NCBI GenBank assembly: GCA_963830775.1
Contig: CAWHNT010000028.1
Span: forward strand, 1 to 46,494
Direction: 5' to 3'
From: CAWHNT01 sp963830775
Lineage (GTDB): Bacteria; Pseudomonadota; Alphaproteobacteria; Geminicoccales; Geminicoccaceae
DNA length: 46,494 bases
A program made the translations under genes and the position numbers. The notes beneath the pieces are model-generated. The model saw nothing but the letters and a program-made list of their open reading frames with translations. It did no database searches and was not told the DNA's origin. Below are positions 1 through 8,728 of this stretch, one piece after another. Every line of letters begins with the position of its first letter. Position 1 is the first letter of the stretch.

Positions 1-666
1 GAGATCGAGGAAATCCCACTCCGACCCGCAGACCCAGCGCAGGGCACTGAGCCAGCCCTCGAGGCAGCCCAGCTCCTCTGCCGTCCACGGGCCGAGCTCA
101 TCGGGATAGTCGGCCTCGACCCAGGCCTCGACACGCTTGGCCTTGTTCCATACCGCTGGCGAGGGCGTTCTCGCGGCTTGCCTCGACCACCTCCCGCCAG
201 TGCAGATGGCAGCCATACCAGAGCAGCCGGCGCACACTCTCCTTGGCCACCCCGATCTCGCCTGCCGGGCGCGGCAGGTGCAGCCGCAAGGCGTGGCCCA
301 CGCACCTCGCCCAGGAGCCGCTCCAGATCGGCCCGCGTAACCGCCGCCTCGCCCTCGTCATCCTCCCCGGCCATGGTGACTGCGGCTGCGATCCGTGGCG
401 CCGGGGCCGGGGCCCGGCCGGCTCTGGCCGCCTGGCCCAGCGCGCAGTGGCCGCCTGCCCGCCAGCATACCGGTCGCTCGCGGATCATAGCCACGCTGGA
501 CGGCCTGGTCACGGCAGACCTCGGAGCCGGCCGATGGCGGTGGTGATCGCCGCAGACGTGCGAGCGCGCTGCCGCTGAGCTGCGGCATGCCTGCAAGCAC
601 ATGCTGCACGACCCCCTCGAACTCGTCACGGCTGGCCGGCCGGGTGGACGCGCCGGCCATCGTCAA
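1..666 (-). CDS. Hypothetical protein, last gene of the A/B-module operon (3' end outside window)
   Basis: The protein begins MTMAGASTRPASRDEFEG from a TTG at 666 (an ATG lies at 660), about 25 bp after the stop of module B. The coherent reading continues in three frames: a stretch with VTRADLERLLGEVR, then LLWYGCHLHWREVVEASREN, then WVEADYPDELGPWTAEELG up to the window edge. The change of frame without loss of amino-acid quality suggests sequence errors rather than decay. It is rich in W and acidic residues towards its end, with no signal peptide or membrane segment seen. I do not recognise the family. It follows the two A/B modules on the same strand and is probably co-transcribed with them. 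Confidence 0.5.
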
Positions 667-691
667 TGCCGTCGCAGGAAATCGACCTGCA

Positions 692-868
692 TCAGTGCAG
701 CCTCAGGCTGACCGGGGAGGGGGCAGACGTCACCTCCGCAAGCGCATGGAGCAGGTCGTGGCGCAGCTCGCAGATCACGGCCCCGCTGCCGTCCTGCAAG
801 ACGAGCTCGAGCAGGTTGCCGGCGCTCAGCACCATCGCCAGCCCCGCACCGAGAACATCCAGTCTCAC
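692..868 (-). CDS. Small protein B (copy 1), paralogue of the gene at 1517-1792
   Basis: This is a 58-residue protein starting at GTG 868, whose GTGA overlaps the TGA stop of gene A, so translation is probably coupled. Its core, LDVLGAGLAMVLSAGNLLE followed by LVLQDGSGAVICELRHDLLHAL, aligns without gaps to the core of copy 2 (VVSAGLSMVLGAGDLLEMGLQ, then TATVICRQAYQDLLHGL). The hydrophobic spacing suggests one or two amphipathic helices. I do not recognise the family. The strict A-then-B order in both copies argues that the two products work together. Confidence 0.6.
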   Translation of the reverse strand: MRLDVLGAGLAMVLSAGNLLELVLQDGSGAVICELRHDLLHALAEVTSAPSPVSLRLH

Positions 869-1289
869 GGCTTCTCCATCGCCGGAGCGGGTTCCCTCCC
901 GGTTCTCCGGGATTCCGGCAACGGCGTGGACACCTCCTCGTTGAGTTCCTTCACACGGACATGGAGGTCGACCGGCCGGGGCGTGTCCGGCTCGAGCAGG
1001 GTCTCGATCGGTCGGCCGATGGCGGCAACGCTGGCGATCGCGGTGGCCAGGACCAGCCCCCGAGCTCGGCCGATGGTTTCCGGCCCGCTGCATCCCGCCT
1101 TCGTGTAGGCGACAGCCGCCGATTGCAGCGGGAGCCCACGGCGGTCATATCGACCGCGGCGATGCCGGTCGGGTTGGCCTCATCTGGCCGGCAGTAGTCG
1201 GCCACAAAATCGCCAACCATATCGCCGATCGGCTCTCCGAGGGCATTGAGGCGGGCAGCGAGCTCGAGATCGTCGTCGACATTGCTCAT
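865..1289 (-). CDS. Small protein A (copy 1), paralogue of the gene at 1803-2219
   Basis: About 140 residues, starting at ATG 1289 after an AAGGGGAA ribosome binding site. The N-terminus reads MSNVDDDLELAARLNALGEP, the middle contains AVAYTKAGCSGPETIGRARG and the end has VDLHVRVKELNEEV. One frame break near 1130 must be bridged. Gene A of the upstream module shares the acidic N-terminal helix, the central alanine/leucine helix and the motif ASVAAIGRP / GMIASIGRP. It may be a helical, oligomerising cytoplasmic protein. No known domain is recognised. It is coupled to gene B by a stop/start overlap. Confidence 0.55.
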
Positions 1290-1516
1290 GGGCAGTTCCC
1301 CTTTTTGCTTGAGCGGAACAGCCTCGATAGCCGACGCCGCGCGTATATAGCCGATATTTTCTTCTACCTGTAGGGAGAGAAGGGGGCCGGCAGGGCTTGG
1401 TGCCGGCGGCATGACACGAGCTGCTCACAGGGCTGTGCCCAGCGCGAAGCGCCGTCGAGCTATCCTGCATATGCGGAGATGGCCACAGCGCTGGTGGCTA
1501 TACTGGTCACGCCCGA

Positions 1517-1792
1517 TCAACTGCCCCACTGCCATGCCCGTAGTGCAAAGGCAGATTGCACGGAGCACGACCGGTTCATGTGGCCAGGCCGAACGGGGCG
1601 GCCAGCCTCAGTCCGGCCCGGATCGGGCCCCTCTGCTTCCGAGGCGAGGGCCGCATCCAAAAGGCCATGCAGCAGATCCTGATAGGCCTGCCGGCAGATC
1701 ACCGTCGCCGTCTCGTCCTGCAGACCCATCTCGAGCAGATCGCCCGCTCCGAGCACCATGCTCAGCCCGGCACTGACCACGTCACGGCGCAT
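1517..1792 (-). CDS. Small protein B' (copy 2)
   Basis: A 91-residue protein starting at ATG 1792, 11 bp after the stop of A'. The first 45 residues (MRRDVVSAGLSMVLGAGDLL and the following helix) match protein B of the downstream module. The C-terminal tail (EAEGPDPGRTEAGRPV and onward) has no counterpart there and is Pro/Arg-rich, so it could be a read-on through a lost stop. Function unknown. Same strand and same order as the other A/B pair. Confidence 0.55.
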   Translation of the reverse strand: MRRDVVSAGLSMVLGAGDLLEMGLQDETATVICRQAYQDLLHGLLDAALASEAEGPDPGRTEAGRPVRPGHMNRSCSVQSAFALRAWQWGS

Positions 1793-1802
1793 GCCGACCG
1801 TA

Positions 1803-2219
1803 TCAGCCGCGCCGGGCTGCATTCCGCGCTCCCAGGGCGTTGGAGACCGCATCGACCACCTCCTTCTTGATCTCGCGCATGCTGGCCTCGGAGCCGCCTC
1901 GGGGAGAGGTGGAAACCACCAGGAACGACTTTGGCCGGACGACCGATCGAAGCGATCATGCCGACAGCGTCTGCCAGGGCACGGCCGCGGGCTTCCGCCG
2001 ATGGCGTTCGTCCTGCCGTAAGCAGCGGTCATATGCTCGAGTGCAATCTTCAGCAGCAAACAGCTCGCAGCCTTGAGATCCGTTCGGGCAAGGCCGTAGG
2101 GGCCGGCGTCGTCCAGACCGGCATAGCTCGGCAAGCATGGCTCGGACCGCAGCAGCAACCGCAGGTTCCAGCGCGAACAGACGTGCCTCAAGCTCCTGAT
2201 CATCGATGACGGCGTCCAT
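1803..2219 (-). CDS. Small protein A' (copy 2)
   Basis: The start is ATG 2219, preceded by a near-perfect GAGGAGG ribosome binding site 7 bp upstream, which fixes the start. The reconstructed protein is about 138 residues: MDAVIDDQELEARLFALEPA, then LKAASCLLLKIALEHMTAAY, then MIASIGRPAKVVPGGFHLSP and a final helix MREIKKEVVDAVSNALGARN. Two or three frame breaks (near 2105, 2000 and 1890) are needed. The homology with gene A (865-1289) runs through all three frames, which supports the reconstruction. Unknown family. Confidence 0.55.
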
Positions 2220-2229
2220 CGGGTCCTCC

Positions 2230-2481
2230 TCAGCCGTGTCGTGGAACGACCTGAATAGCCGGTGTCGGCTCAACGGCCGATGTCTTCTTCCCTGCTGCTA
2301 TCTCGGCCGAAGAACGAGCCGAGCCGACCCTGGCCCGATCGGCTGGTGAAGAAGCGGCGCTGACCTTGGCGAGCATGTACGGCGAATACCGTTGGCCATG
2401 TCCGGTCAGGGCGAAGTCGGTCCCTTTCGGTGCAGATAAATAGGCTGGCGCCGCGCTGCTCGCGCCAATCCCGATAAGCAC
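2230..2481 (-). CDS. Possible small hypothetical protein upstream of A'
   Basis: An open frame of 83 codons with one reasonable stretch (GTDFALTGHGQRYSPYMLAK) ends 11 bp before the start of A'. The rest is Ser/Ala/Arg-rich and could be chance in this base composition. It occupies the space between A' and the divergent ORF at 2496. No domain is recognised and no convincing ribosome binding site is seen. Listed as weak. Confidence 0.22.
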   Translation of the reverse strand: MLIGIGASSAAPAYLSAPKGTDFALTGHGQRYSPYMLAKVSAASSPADRARVGSARSSAEIAAGKKTSAVEPTPAIQVVPRHG

Positions 2482-2495
2482 GAAGGAGAACAGGG

Positions 2496-2594
2496 ATGGC
2501 TTCTTTTCTCGACCAGCTGGATGAGGTCTGGGTGCCGGGCTCTCATCTGGTTATACTAACGTTGTATGTAACAGGGAGGATAACGTTATACTAA
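2496..2594 (+). CDS. Short ORF, 32 aa, over a repeated operator-like site
   Basis: ATG 2496 is preceded at good spacing by AAGGAG (2483-2488). The peptide starts MASFLDQLDEVWVPGSHLVI and ends at TAA 2592-2594. Its second half is encoded by the repeated AT-rich segment 2550-2596, so it may be a leader peptide or the N-terminus of a gene displaced by a frame break. It is divergent from the A/B operon. The quality of the ribosome binding site is the main evidence. Confidence 0.4.
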   Translation: MASFLDQLDEVWVPGSHLVILTLYVTGRITLY

Positions 2595-2596
2595 CG
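2550..2596. repeat. 12-bp direct repeat with a nested 10-bp palindrome (operator-like)
   Basis: GTTATACTAACG occurs at 2550-2561 and again at 2585-2596, 35 bp apart (centre to centre). Between them lies the perfect palindrome ATAACGTTAT (2580-2589). The segment is AT-rich in a GC-rich setting. Repeats of this type between divergent transcription units often bind a repressor. No binding protein is identified. Confidence 0.5.
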
Positions 2597-2887
2597 AGAT
2601 CTGCTCCAGGAGGGGAGGGGGAACGGGGCCTGCCGGCCCCTCACGCCATCCAGGTAACCCATGAGGCGAAACCGGCACCCGGGGGCAAGCCCCAGGTGCC
2701 GACCAGGTCCCATGTTGAGGAGGCCCAGGCACCGCCAGGATTCGATACGAGGTGGCCAGGTCTGCCGCCAGGTGCTGCCGGGTCGGGTGCCAGGTCGCGC
2801 CATGAAGGAGGTGGGGCCGTGGCCGGCCAGGACGGGCCCGATCCCAGCGCCCGGCGCACCCGGCCTCAGCCGCGTGGCCTGCCGCCA

Positions 2888-3434
2888 GTGACCGCGCTGA
2901 CCTGGTGCCGGGTGCAGGTGTTCAAGAACCGCACCCGGCAGGGCAAGTCGGCGTGGACGCTCAAGGTCTGCGCCGCCACCTGCCAGGCCGAGCGGATCAA
3001 CCCACGCCGGCTGGAGGTCACGGTCTATGTCGACCTGATGCGCCCATCCGCTTTCCGCACCTCGGTCAGCAAGATGGCAGCCAAGGGCACTCTCACGCCC
3101 GAGCAGGCGACGGCCTACGAGGCAAGAGCCGAGCACATCCAGCAGCTAGGCGAGGCAGAGCCCGGCAGGGTGGCTCTGCTCGGCCATGTCGGCCGCAAGG
3201 CTCAAGGGTTGGGCACGGTCCGCTTCCCGGGCCAGCTCGTCTCGTTCCTCATGCCGCCGGGTCTGATGCCGGGGCCGGTCTGCCATGTGGTGATCGGCGA
3301 GGAGGACTTCGTGGTCAGGGAGTTCCATCGCCTGGACAGCGAAGGTCATGACCGCGATCCACAGGCAGCACGCTGGGTCGGGTACCACGATCCGGCAGGT
3401 CCAATGCCAGCGCAAGGGGCAGGCACGCGACTGA
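2888..3434 (+). CDS. Hypothetical protein
   Basis: Coherent protein sequence starts at about GTG 2888 (TALTWCRVQVFKNRTRQGK). It includes LTPEQATAYEARAEHIQQLG, a helix-forming region, and GEEDFVVREFHRLDSEGHD. A one-base gain in GGTACC at 3381-3386 shifts the frame; the original reading then ends TTIRQVQCQRKGQARD at TGA 3432-3434. That gives about 181 residues, without signal or membrane segments. Upstream sequence from 2600 is Pro/Gly-rich in every frame and looks non-coding. The start is uncertain because no clear ribosome binding site precedes the GTG. Family not recognised. Confidence 0.45.
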
Positions 3435-3489
3435 GGCGGCACCCTCCCCAGCTGAGCTTGGCACGGCTCTGCTGCGGCTGGCCGGGCGC

Positions 3490-3714
3490 ATGGCGGAGAT
3501 GACGCGCGAGATCGAGGTGCTGCGGCGCGATCTCGATGCTGCCGTGGACCATATCGGCACCTTGTACCAACGACTGGAGTACGTGGTCGACGACCTCGCA
3601 GCGGAGCGGAGTGAACGCGAGAGGCGGCTCGGCACCGACTATTTCAGCTCGCCGGAGCAGCGGCTGCAGCGGGCTCAGGAGAGGGGCTGGCTTGACGAGG
3701 CTTGGCCAAGGTGA
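3490..3714 (+). CDS. Small coiled-coil hypothetical protein
   Basis: A 74-residue intact ORF: MAEMTREIEVLRRDLDAAVD followed by heptad-like HIGTLYQRLEYVVDDLAAER and a charged tail ending GWLDEAWPR. The periodic hydrophobic residues predict one long coiled coil. In-frame coding quality extends upstream (ELGTALLRLAGR), so the true start may be earlier, overlapping the end of the preceding gene. It is probably an operon partner of the 2888-3434 gene. Function unknown. Confidence 0.5.
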   Translation: MAEMTREIEVLRRDLDAAVDHIGTLYQRLEYVVDDLAAERSERERRLGTDYFSSPEQRLQRAQERGWLDEAWPR

Positions 3715-4373
3715 GGTGGCTGACTGGCCCGCCGTTGTGAGGCGCCCGGATGCTGTGCCCGCTGCCCGACCGTGATCCTTGTTCCGGTCGGTCCTGCACG
3801 GTCCGGCCGTGCGGGACAGGGATCGGTGCCCACGGCCGGGTGCAGTCCCGCGGCTGGTAGGGGAGGGAGGAGGCAATCTGCGCCAGAAGCCCGTGCGGCC
3901 TGGAAGGCAGGCGGCTGTCGCCGGTGTCTTGCCCCGACAGGTCATGCTCGCAGGCCCGTCGCTAGTAGCGAGACGAAAATTGACGCTCCGACGTCCGCCC
4001 GCCTAGGTTGACGTCATACCAAGGAGGTAAGCCGCCCCCGAGGAGACCTCAGCGTAAGCCCGCGGTTCCGGTCCTGTCTGGCCGGCATGTCGCGGTGGCC
4101 TGCCTCGATGCCGCCCGGGCGGCATGGAGGGCCACGGCATGGCGCATCCCCCTATCCGAGTCCATCGGGCCGTGCAGGCTCCCCGTCCGCCCGTGCTGCG
4201 CAGCATGGCAGCATGGGTGGACCCACTGCTCCTAGCCTAGCTCGTGACGACCATGGCGGCTGGCCGACGCATGAGCGAGCCGCCGCTCTCGTCGCCTGTC
4301 CAATTCCTCCTCGTCGTGTCGCTCCGCTGCGGGCCGACCGGCGAGCCGAGGCTTCAGACGACGGAGACCAAAC
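3715..4373. other. Stretch without a supportable gene
   Basis: All frames here are Arg/Pro/Ala-rich and show no motif. A strong AAGGAGG-like sequence (about 4020-4027), just after a TGACGTCA palindrome, is not followed by a start codon at useful spacing. A decayed gene cannot be excluded. Confidence 0.4.
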
Positions 4374-4850
4374 TTGAACCATTACGATCCTATTCCGCTC
4401 GGCGCGATCATCGTCGATCGTGCTGACGCTATCTGGATGCCGATCCGCATGCAGATCGCCCGTGAGATCGCGGTCGGCGGGTACGGCGTGTTCGTGTGCC
4501 GGACCGGCGGCCGATTGCCTACACGGTCGGGATGACCGCCAAAGGCCTCCCCGAGCTGCTCGCGATTGACACCCGGCCCGGGGGACGAGCGTGGCCGTGG
4601 AGCTGGGCCGCCCATCTGCAAGGAGCGCGGCAGGCCTTGGGCTGTTGGCGAGCTCGTCGAGCTTGCCGATGGCCTGACGGTGGAGATCGGCGCCGTCCAG
4701 CCCGAGGAGCGGGCCGATGCCATCTTTGCTCATCGCTACTGGGGCACGGATCGGCTCGAGCTGCGCCGGGTGATCGTCCTGCCCCGGCACGGGCTGGCCT
4801 TGCCCGGCTCCGGCCGCCGCCGCCGGCAGTCGGTGGCCCAGGCCCTGCGA
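4374..4850 (+). CDS. DUF4262-like protein
   Basis: The reading starts at TTG 4374, 6 bp after GGAGA, with NHYDPIPLGAIIVDRADAIW, continues through EIAVGGYGVFVC, and after a frame break near 4507 gives the family-typical RPIAYTVGMTAKGLPELLAI. A second break near 4600 leads to VGELVELADGLTVEIGAVQP and HRYWGTDRLELRRVIVL. The order of glycine-rich YGVF, AYTVG-like, LPE and late aromatic segments is that of DUF4262 proteins, whose function is unknown. The C-terminus is not resolved because the frame after about 4810 is uncertain. Confidence 0.55.
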
Positions 4851-4921
4851 TTTGGCGCAGTGCGCTCGATCACGCGGCAGATTGTGCCAGGGCCAAGTCG
4901 GTCCGGAGCCGTGCCACCTCT

Positions 4922-5140
4922 ATGCCGACTGGCATGGGGGCGGTCACCGAGCGTTGCCGGGCCAAGGCAGCACGGCGCGGCCTGGGCATCCTGGTTGGCG
5001 AGCGGGCTGATAAAGGGGTCTGGTCGCTGGAGTATCTGGCTTACGACGAGACCGGCTTCGTGTGCGGCACCCGCTGCCCGCACGAGCTGGAGGCGTGGCT
5101 GGAGAGCGCCCGTCCTGCCTGTCGTCGCTGCCCTTGGTGA
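4922..5140 (+). CDS. Hypothetical protein (72 aa or longer)
   Basis: The frame ending at TGA 5138-5140 carries convincing protein sequence: RCRAKAARRGLGILVGERAD and WSLEYLAYDETGFVCGTRC, then PHELEAWLESARPAC. Coding quality seems to extend upstream of ATG 4922 to about 4850, so the start is provisional. The two late cysteines and the aromatic run are the only visible features. No family recognised. Confidence 0.4.
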   Translation: MPTGMGAVTERCRAKAARRGLGILVGERADKGVWSLEYLAYDETGFVCGTRCPHELEAWLESARPACRRCPW

Positions 5141-5475
5141 TCACCATGGGGCGTAGGGGAGAGCTCAGGGTCGTCGCTCTGGTTCGCCATTGATCGATGC
5201 TGCAAGCGGCCAGACCGCTCGCCCTCGAGGCTAAGTTTGCCTGCTCCGGCAGTACGGCCGATATGGGCTCCACCCGGTCAGGCGAGATAGGTAGAGGCTG
5301 GAAGAAGGAGCTGCCGGTCGTGCTCATGCAGCTGGCCGGCGGCGCCTTGGCTTGCCGAGGCTCACGGCACCGGCCGGGACCACCGCTGGATAAACGCGTC
5401 ACGCTCGGCAGCGCTCTCGACTACCGCCGCCGGAACGACCAGCACCATCGGCTTCCAAGCCCTGTCGATCAGGCT
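5141..5475. other. Stretch without a confident gene
   Basis: Only short open frames are seen. A minus-strand peptide VLVVPAAVVESAAERDAFIQ (about 5450-5390) is reasonable but has no start-site support. The plus-strand frame through here becomes antisense of the next gene and is rejected. Confidence 0.35.
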
Positions 5476-6310
5476 TTATCCAGGGTGCCTCAGGCACGAG
5501 GGAGGTTGGGCGAGGGAGCTCCCGCCCCGACAAGATCGTCGAGGCGGGAGCTTGTACTCATAAGGCAGGGCGAGGACGAAGGGGCAGTAGGCCTCGGCAT
5601 CGACCAGCCCGCGGGTGAGCTTCACCAGGCCAGCGTACAAGGCCAAGGCACGCCTCTCCCTCGCGCAGCGATCAACAGAACCAGAAGACCATGCGGGTGT
5701 TGGCCGGATCGGGGACGTGCCGCCGCAACCACCGCACCTGGTCGAAGCCCGCAAGCTCGGGGCGGGCCAGGAGCTCCGAGACCAGCAGCCAGGAGTGGTC
5801 GATGCCGTCGGCGTCGTCCTCGGCCTCGATCGCGACCAGGGGCGAGAGGTCCGGCGGGAGCCCACGCGCATCGCGGATGGGATCGGGCTCATCCTCGCTG
5901 CCGGCACCATTCTCGCCGGCAATCTCACCATCCTCTGCCTCGTCCTCGTGCACACGCGAAAGAGCGGCAAACCAGCCATCGTCGCGCTGCCGGATGAGGG
6001 GGGATGTCGCGTCGCCGCCCTTCGGGCAGCAAATACGATCGAGGTCCTGCGGCAGCGGCCAACGCCAGAGGATGTGACGATCGCCATGGCGACGGATGGC
6101 CTCTTCAGGTCCAAGACCATGCAGGTAGGCGACGATCGCCTCGTGGTCCGCCACCTCGGCCACGGCACCGGTCGGCAGCGTGCTGCCGTCCTCGGCCAGA
6201 TGGTCGGCCAGCAGCTCCGGCCACCGTTCCGGGTCCGGCACGGGCGGCCACAAGGGCGCCCAGCCTTCGGGCGTGCGGCTCTCGAAGTGGATCCTGATAT
6301 CGATGCTCAT
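5476..6310 (-). CDS. Hypothetical protein, about 270 aa
   Basis: The first 211 residues are one intact frame from ATG 6310, which follows an AGGAA ribosome binding site. The N-terminus reads MSIDIRIHFESRTPEGWAPL, then HEAIVAYLHGLGPEEAIRRH, an acidic linker, and HSWLLVSELLARPELAGFDQ. The frame stops at 5672, but good protein sequence continues in the next frame (ALALYAGLVKLTRGLVDAEA, then YCPFVLALPYEYKLPPRR) to about 5490. This suggests a one-base error at about 5685. It is mainly alpha-helical with no signal peptide. The family is not recognised. It is divergent from the small winged-helix gene at 6560. Confidence 0.55.
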
Positions 6311-6559
6311 TCGGATTTCCTGTCGTGAGGGGTGATTTCCCCGTCTGACAGAAACCTATTGGAGCGAGGCGCCGGCGCGTCACTATTTTTGATAGCCGTC
6401 CAGGCGGCTGCCTTGGCACGGGTCGCGAGGGCTCGATGGCTCGCGGGCCCTCGCCAGGGCGGGAATGGAGGACCGGGGCTCTTCCTCGGACATGCAGGCC
6501 AAGGCACAGCCCTGTCCTCTCTTGCTGCCGATGCCATCCGCCTTGAGCGCGCCTATCTG

Positions 6560-6877
6560 ATGCCGGTACCAAGGCATGAACGGACCCGCATGCAGCACCT
6601 CAGACAAGCGCCGGCCAGGAGTGGCCGCACCGGATCGCTCTCGGGCTCGGCCGAGATCGACGCCATGGTGGCGCGCACGGCCCCTGCCGTGCTGGCCCTG
6701 GTGGCGGACGGTGTGCCGCGTGCCAAGGGCGCCATCATCACCGCTCTTGCCGATCGCCATCCGAAGGAGGACGTCGTCCGCACCCTGATGCGGCTGGCCG
6801 TCACCGGGCAGCTGGTCGAGACCGAGCGCAAGTACCGCCTGCCGCCCATGGCCGTGCCGGGAGGGGAGGGGACCTGA
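6560..6877 (+). CDS. Small winged-helix-like protein, copy 1
   Basis: A 105-residue ORF from ATG 6560. The N-terminus is basic; the core reads AEIDAMVARTAPAVLALVAD, then AIITALADRHPKEDVVRTLM and RLAVTGQLVETERKYRLP. The last part has the helix-turn-helix-then-hairpin look of a winged-helix domain, so DNA binding is likely. A close paralogue sits at 27436-27787, directly upstream of the large NTPase gene; DNA identity is highest over 6616-6850. Here the downstream side is occupied by transposon remnants, so any partner gene may have been lost. Function is inferred only from fold. Confidence 0.6.
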   Translation: MPVPRHERTRMQHLRQAPARSGRTGSLSGSAEIDAMVARTAPAVLALVADGVPRAKGAIITALADRHPKEDVVRTLMRLAVTGQLVETERKYRLPPMAVPGGEGT

Positions 6878-7021
6878 CCCTGAAGCCTGCCCGGCACCAT
6901 CATCCAGCCGTGGTCAGCCAGGCTGTAAAGGCCGGATCGACTGCGTACCGGCGTGGCGGAGCAAAACTGTACCAATCAGCTGAAGCATGAGGGTTCCGCC
7001 GGGTGATCGTACTCCGGGAGG

Positions 7022-7387
7022 TCAGCTGGCGTTGGTCGGGAACTCGGGCTTGCCTTGCCGTCTTCGACTGGCTTTCAGGCGATAGCTCTCGCCGTTCATC
7101 TCGAGGATGTGGACATGGTGCGTGAGCCGGTCGAGGAGTGCTCCAGTCAGCCGCTCCGAGCCGAACACGGACGTCCACTCGTCGAACGGCAGGTTGCTGG
7201 TGACCAGGACCGAGCCGCGCTCGTAGCGCCGGCTGAAGACCTCGAACAGGAGCTCCGCCCCGCTCGGTGACAGCGGCACGTAGCCGAGCTCGTCGACGAT
7301 CAGCAGCTTGTAGGCCGTCAGCTGCTTCTGCAGACGCAGAAGACGACGCTCGTCCCTGGCTTCCAGAAGCTCATGGACCACATCGCG
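7022..7387 (-). pseudogene. istB: IstB-like IS21-family helper ATPase, C-terminal fragment
   Basis: The sequence VVHELLEARDERRLLRLQKQ, then LLIVDELGYVPLSPSGAELL (Walker B), VLVTSNLPFDEWTSVFGSER and LTGALLDRLTHHVHILEMNG is diagnostic of IstB, the AAA+ helper of IS21 transposases. The Walker A half and the IstA transposase are missing. At 7387 it is fused directly to Tn3 transposase sequence. The end of the IS21 element is probably near 6965-6975. It is not expected to function. Confidence 0.85.
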
Positions 7388-7818
7388 TGGCGGAGCGGCG
7401 GGCTGCGCAGGAGGTCCAGCACAAAGCGTGTGTGCTCCAGACGGCCGAGCTCGGTCATCATCGAGGCTGCGGTACTGGCGGCTGCCCTCAACCCGGATGT
7501 CGCCGGCGCGCAGCCGGTTCCTGAGCTCGGCCATCGCGCACAGCTCCCAGTAGCGGCGGTCTGTCGTACCGCCGCGCGAGACGAAGGGCTGCCATCGCCG
7601 CGGCACGAAACCGGTCGGCGCGTCGGCGGGCAGGGTGCGACGGCCCGCCCGGTTCAGATCGCGGAGCAGCTCGAGCGCTTCGAGAAGAGGCCGGACCGCC
7701 GGCACGCCGCGGAAGGCGAAGGCCTCGAGCAGGAGCGGCGTGTAGCGCCGAAGGCGGGCGTAGCTCGCCTCGACTAGCTCGACCGGGTCCTCGGCCTGTC
7801 TGTACCGGTCCACAATTC
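7388..7818 (-). pseudogene. Tn3-family transposase fragments
   Basis: From 7818 downward the reading is VDRYRQAEDPVELVEASYAR, then YTPLLLEAFAFRGVPAVRPL and YWELCAMAELRNRLRAGDIR with VEGSRQYRSL, which is the central part of Tn3-type transposases. A second frame (LGRLEHTRFVLDLLRSPPLR, about 7390-7460) matches the C-terminal part, so an internal deletion has joined distant pieces. The fragment begins exactly at the edge of the IS3 element (7819) and ends at IstB sequence. It is a relic of an older transposon. Confidence 0.75.
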
Positions 7819-7836
7819 TGAGACACCGCTCTGCGC

Positions 7837-8728
7837 TTAAGCGGCCATGGGCAGGGCCGTGGCTTGCTCGGCCCGGACCTGGGCGGGTGTCCTGTAGCCG
7901 TGCCGCTCGATGATCCAGGACTGGTTGTAGGTCTGCCGGAAGGCGAGGAGTGCCAGGCGCAACTCCTCGACGGTGTCGAAGCGGCGGACCCACAACAGGT
8001 TCTCCTTCAAGCACCCGAATGAAGCGCTCGGCGCAGCCGTTCCCTTCCGGCTCGCGGACGAAGGCCGGCGAGCTTTCGATGCCGAGGAAGCGGATCTCGG
8101 CCTGGAAGTCGTGGCTGACGTACTGACTGCCGTGGTCGTGGCGGAGCCGAAGGCCGGCAGCGATGCCCTTGGCGAAGCCGCCATGGCATTGGCGGACGGC
8201 CTGCTTGACCGGCTCGAGGGCCTGGAAGCGATCGGCGCTGCGGCTGGCGTGAATGCCGACGCACTCGGTCGAGCAGTGATCGACGGTGATGAACACGGCA
8301 GCCTGGCCCTCGCCCGTCATGACCGAGGTCAGGTCGGTGCCCCACATGACATCCACCCGCTCGGTGGTGATCGTGCCGTCGTGGGCCCTCGAGCCGTGCG
8401 GCCGGCCGGCACGCTGGTGCGCCAACAGGCGGTTCTCGCGCATGAGCCGCAGGACGCGGCGTCGGCTGGTGCGGATGCCGGCAAAGCGCAGCCGGGCCCA
8501 CAGCTTGCGGTAGCCCTCGCCATGAAAGGGGCTGTCTCTGAGCAGCTCTTGGATCGCCGCTACCAGGCCTTCGTCCGCCATCGCGCCCTGCGGCCCGGGT
8601 CGCCTGCCGACGGCCTCCTCCGAGCGATGACGGTGTCGGTAAATGGTCGCCCGTGACACGCCCCAGAGGCGGCTGACCCGCTCGAGGCCATAGACATGGC
8701 CGGTGGAGGGCGAGACCTGCCGGCTCAT
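7837..8728 (-). CDS. IS3-family transposase OrfB (DDE integrase), one frame break
   Basis: The product starts MSRQVSPSTGHVYGLERVSR with an HTH_21-like region (GEGYRKLWARLRFAGIRTSR). The catalytic triad is visible: Asp in WGTDLTSV, Asp in LRHDHGSQYVSHDF and Glu in EPEGNGCAERFIR. Near 8010 the frame is lost; the correct C-terminus is in the next frame (NLLWVRRFDTVEELRLALLA, then RHGYRTPAQVRAEQATALP) ending at 7837. The uninterrupted frame instead runs on through Tn3 and IstB relics. The break may be a sequence error, as elsewhere in this window. Confidence 0.85.

Noticed and set aside
587..1108. Plus-strand ORF opposite the A/B modules
   Set aside because: Antisense frame in GC-rich DNA; paralogy and ribosome binding sites support the minus strand.
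5197..5997. Plus-strand ORF of 266 codons
   Set aside because: Its second half is antisense to a better supported minus-strand gene and is Arg/Pro-rich without motifs.
7022..8728. A single open frame of 568 codons read as one fusion protein
   Set aside because: It joins three unrelated pieces (IS3 OrfB, Tn3 transposase, IstB) after a frame break; the true OrfB C-terminus is in another frame.
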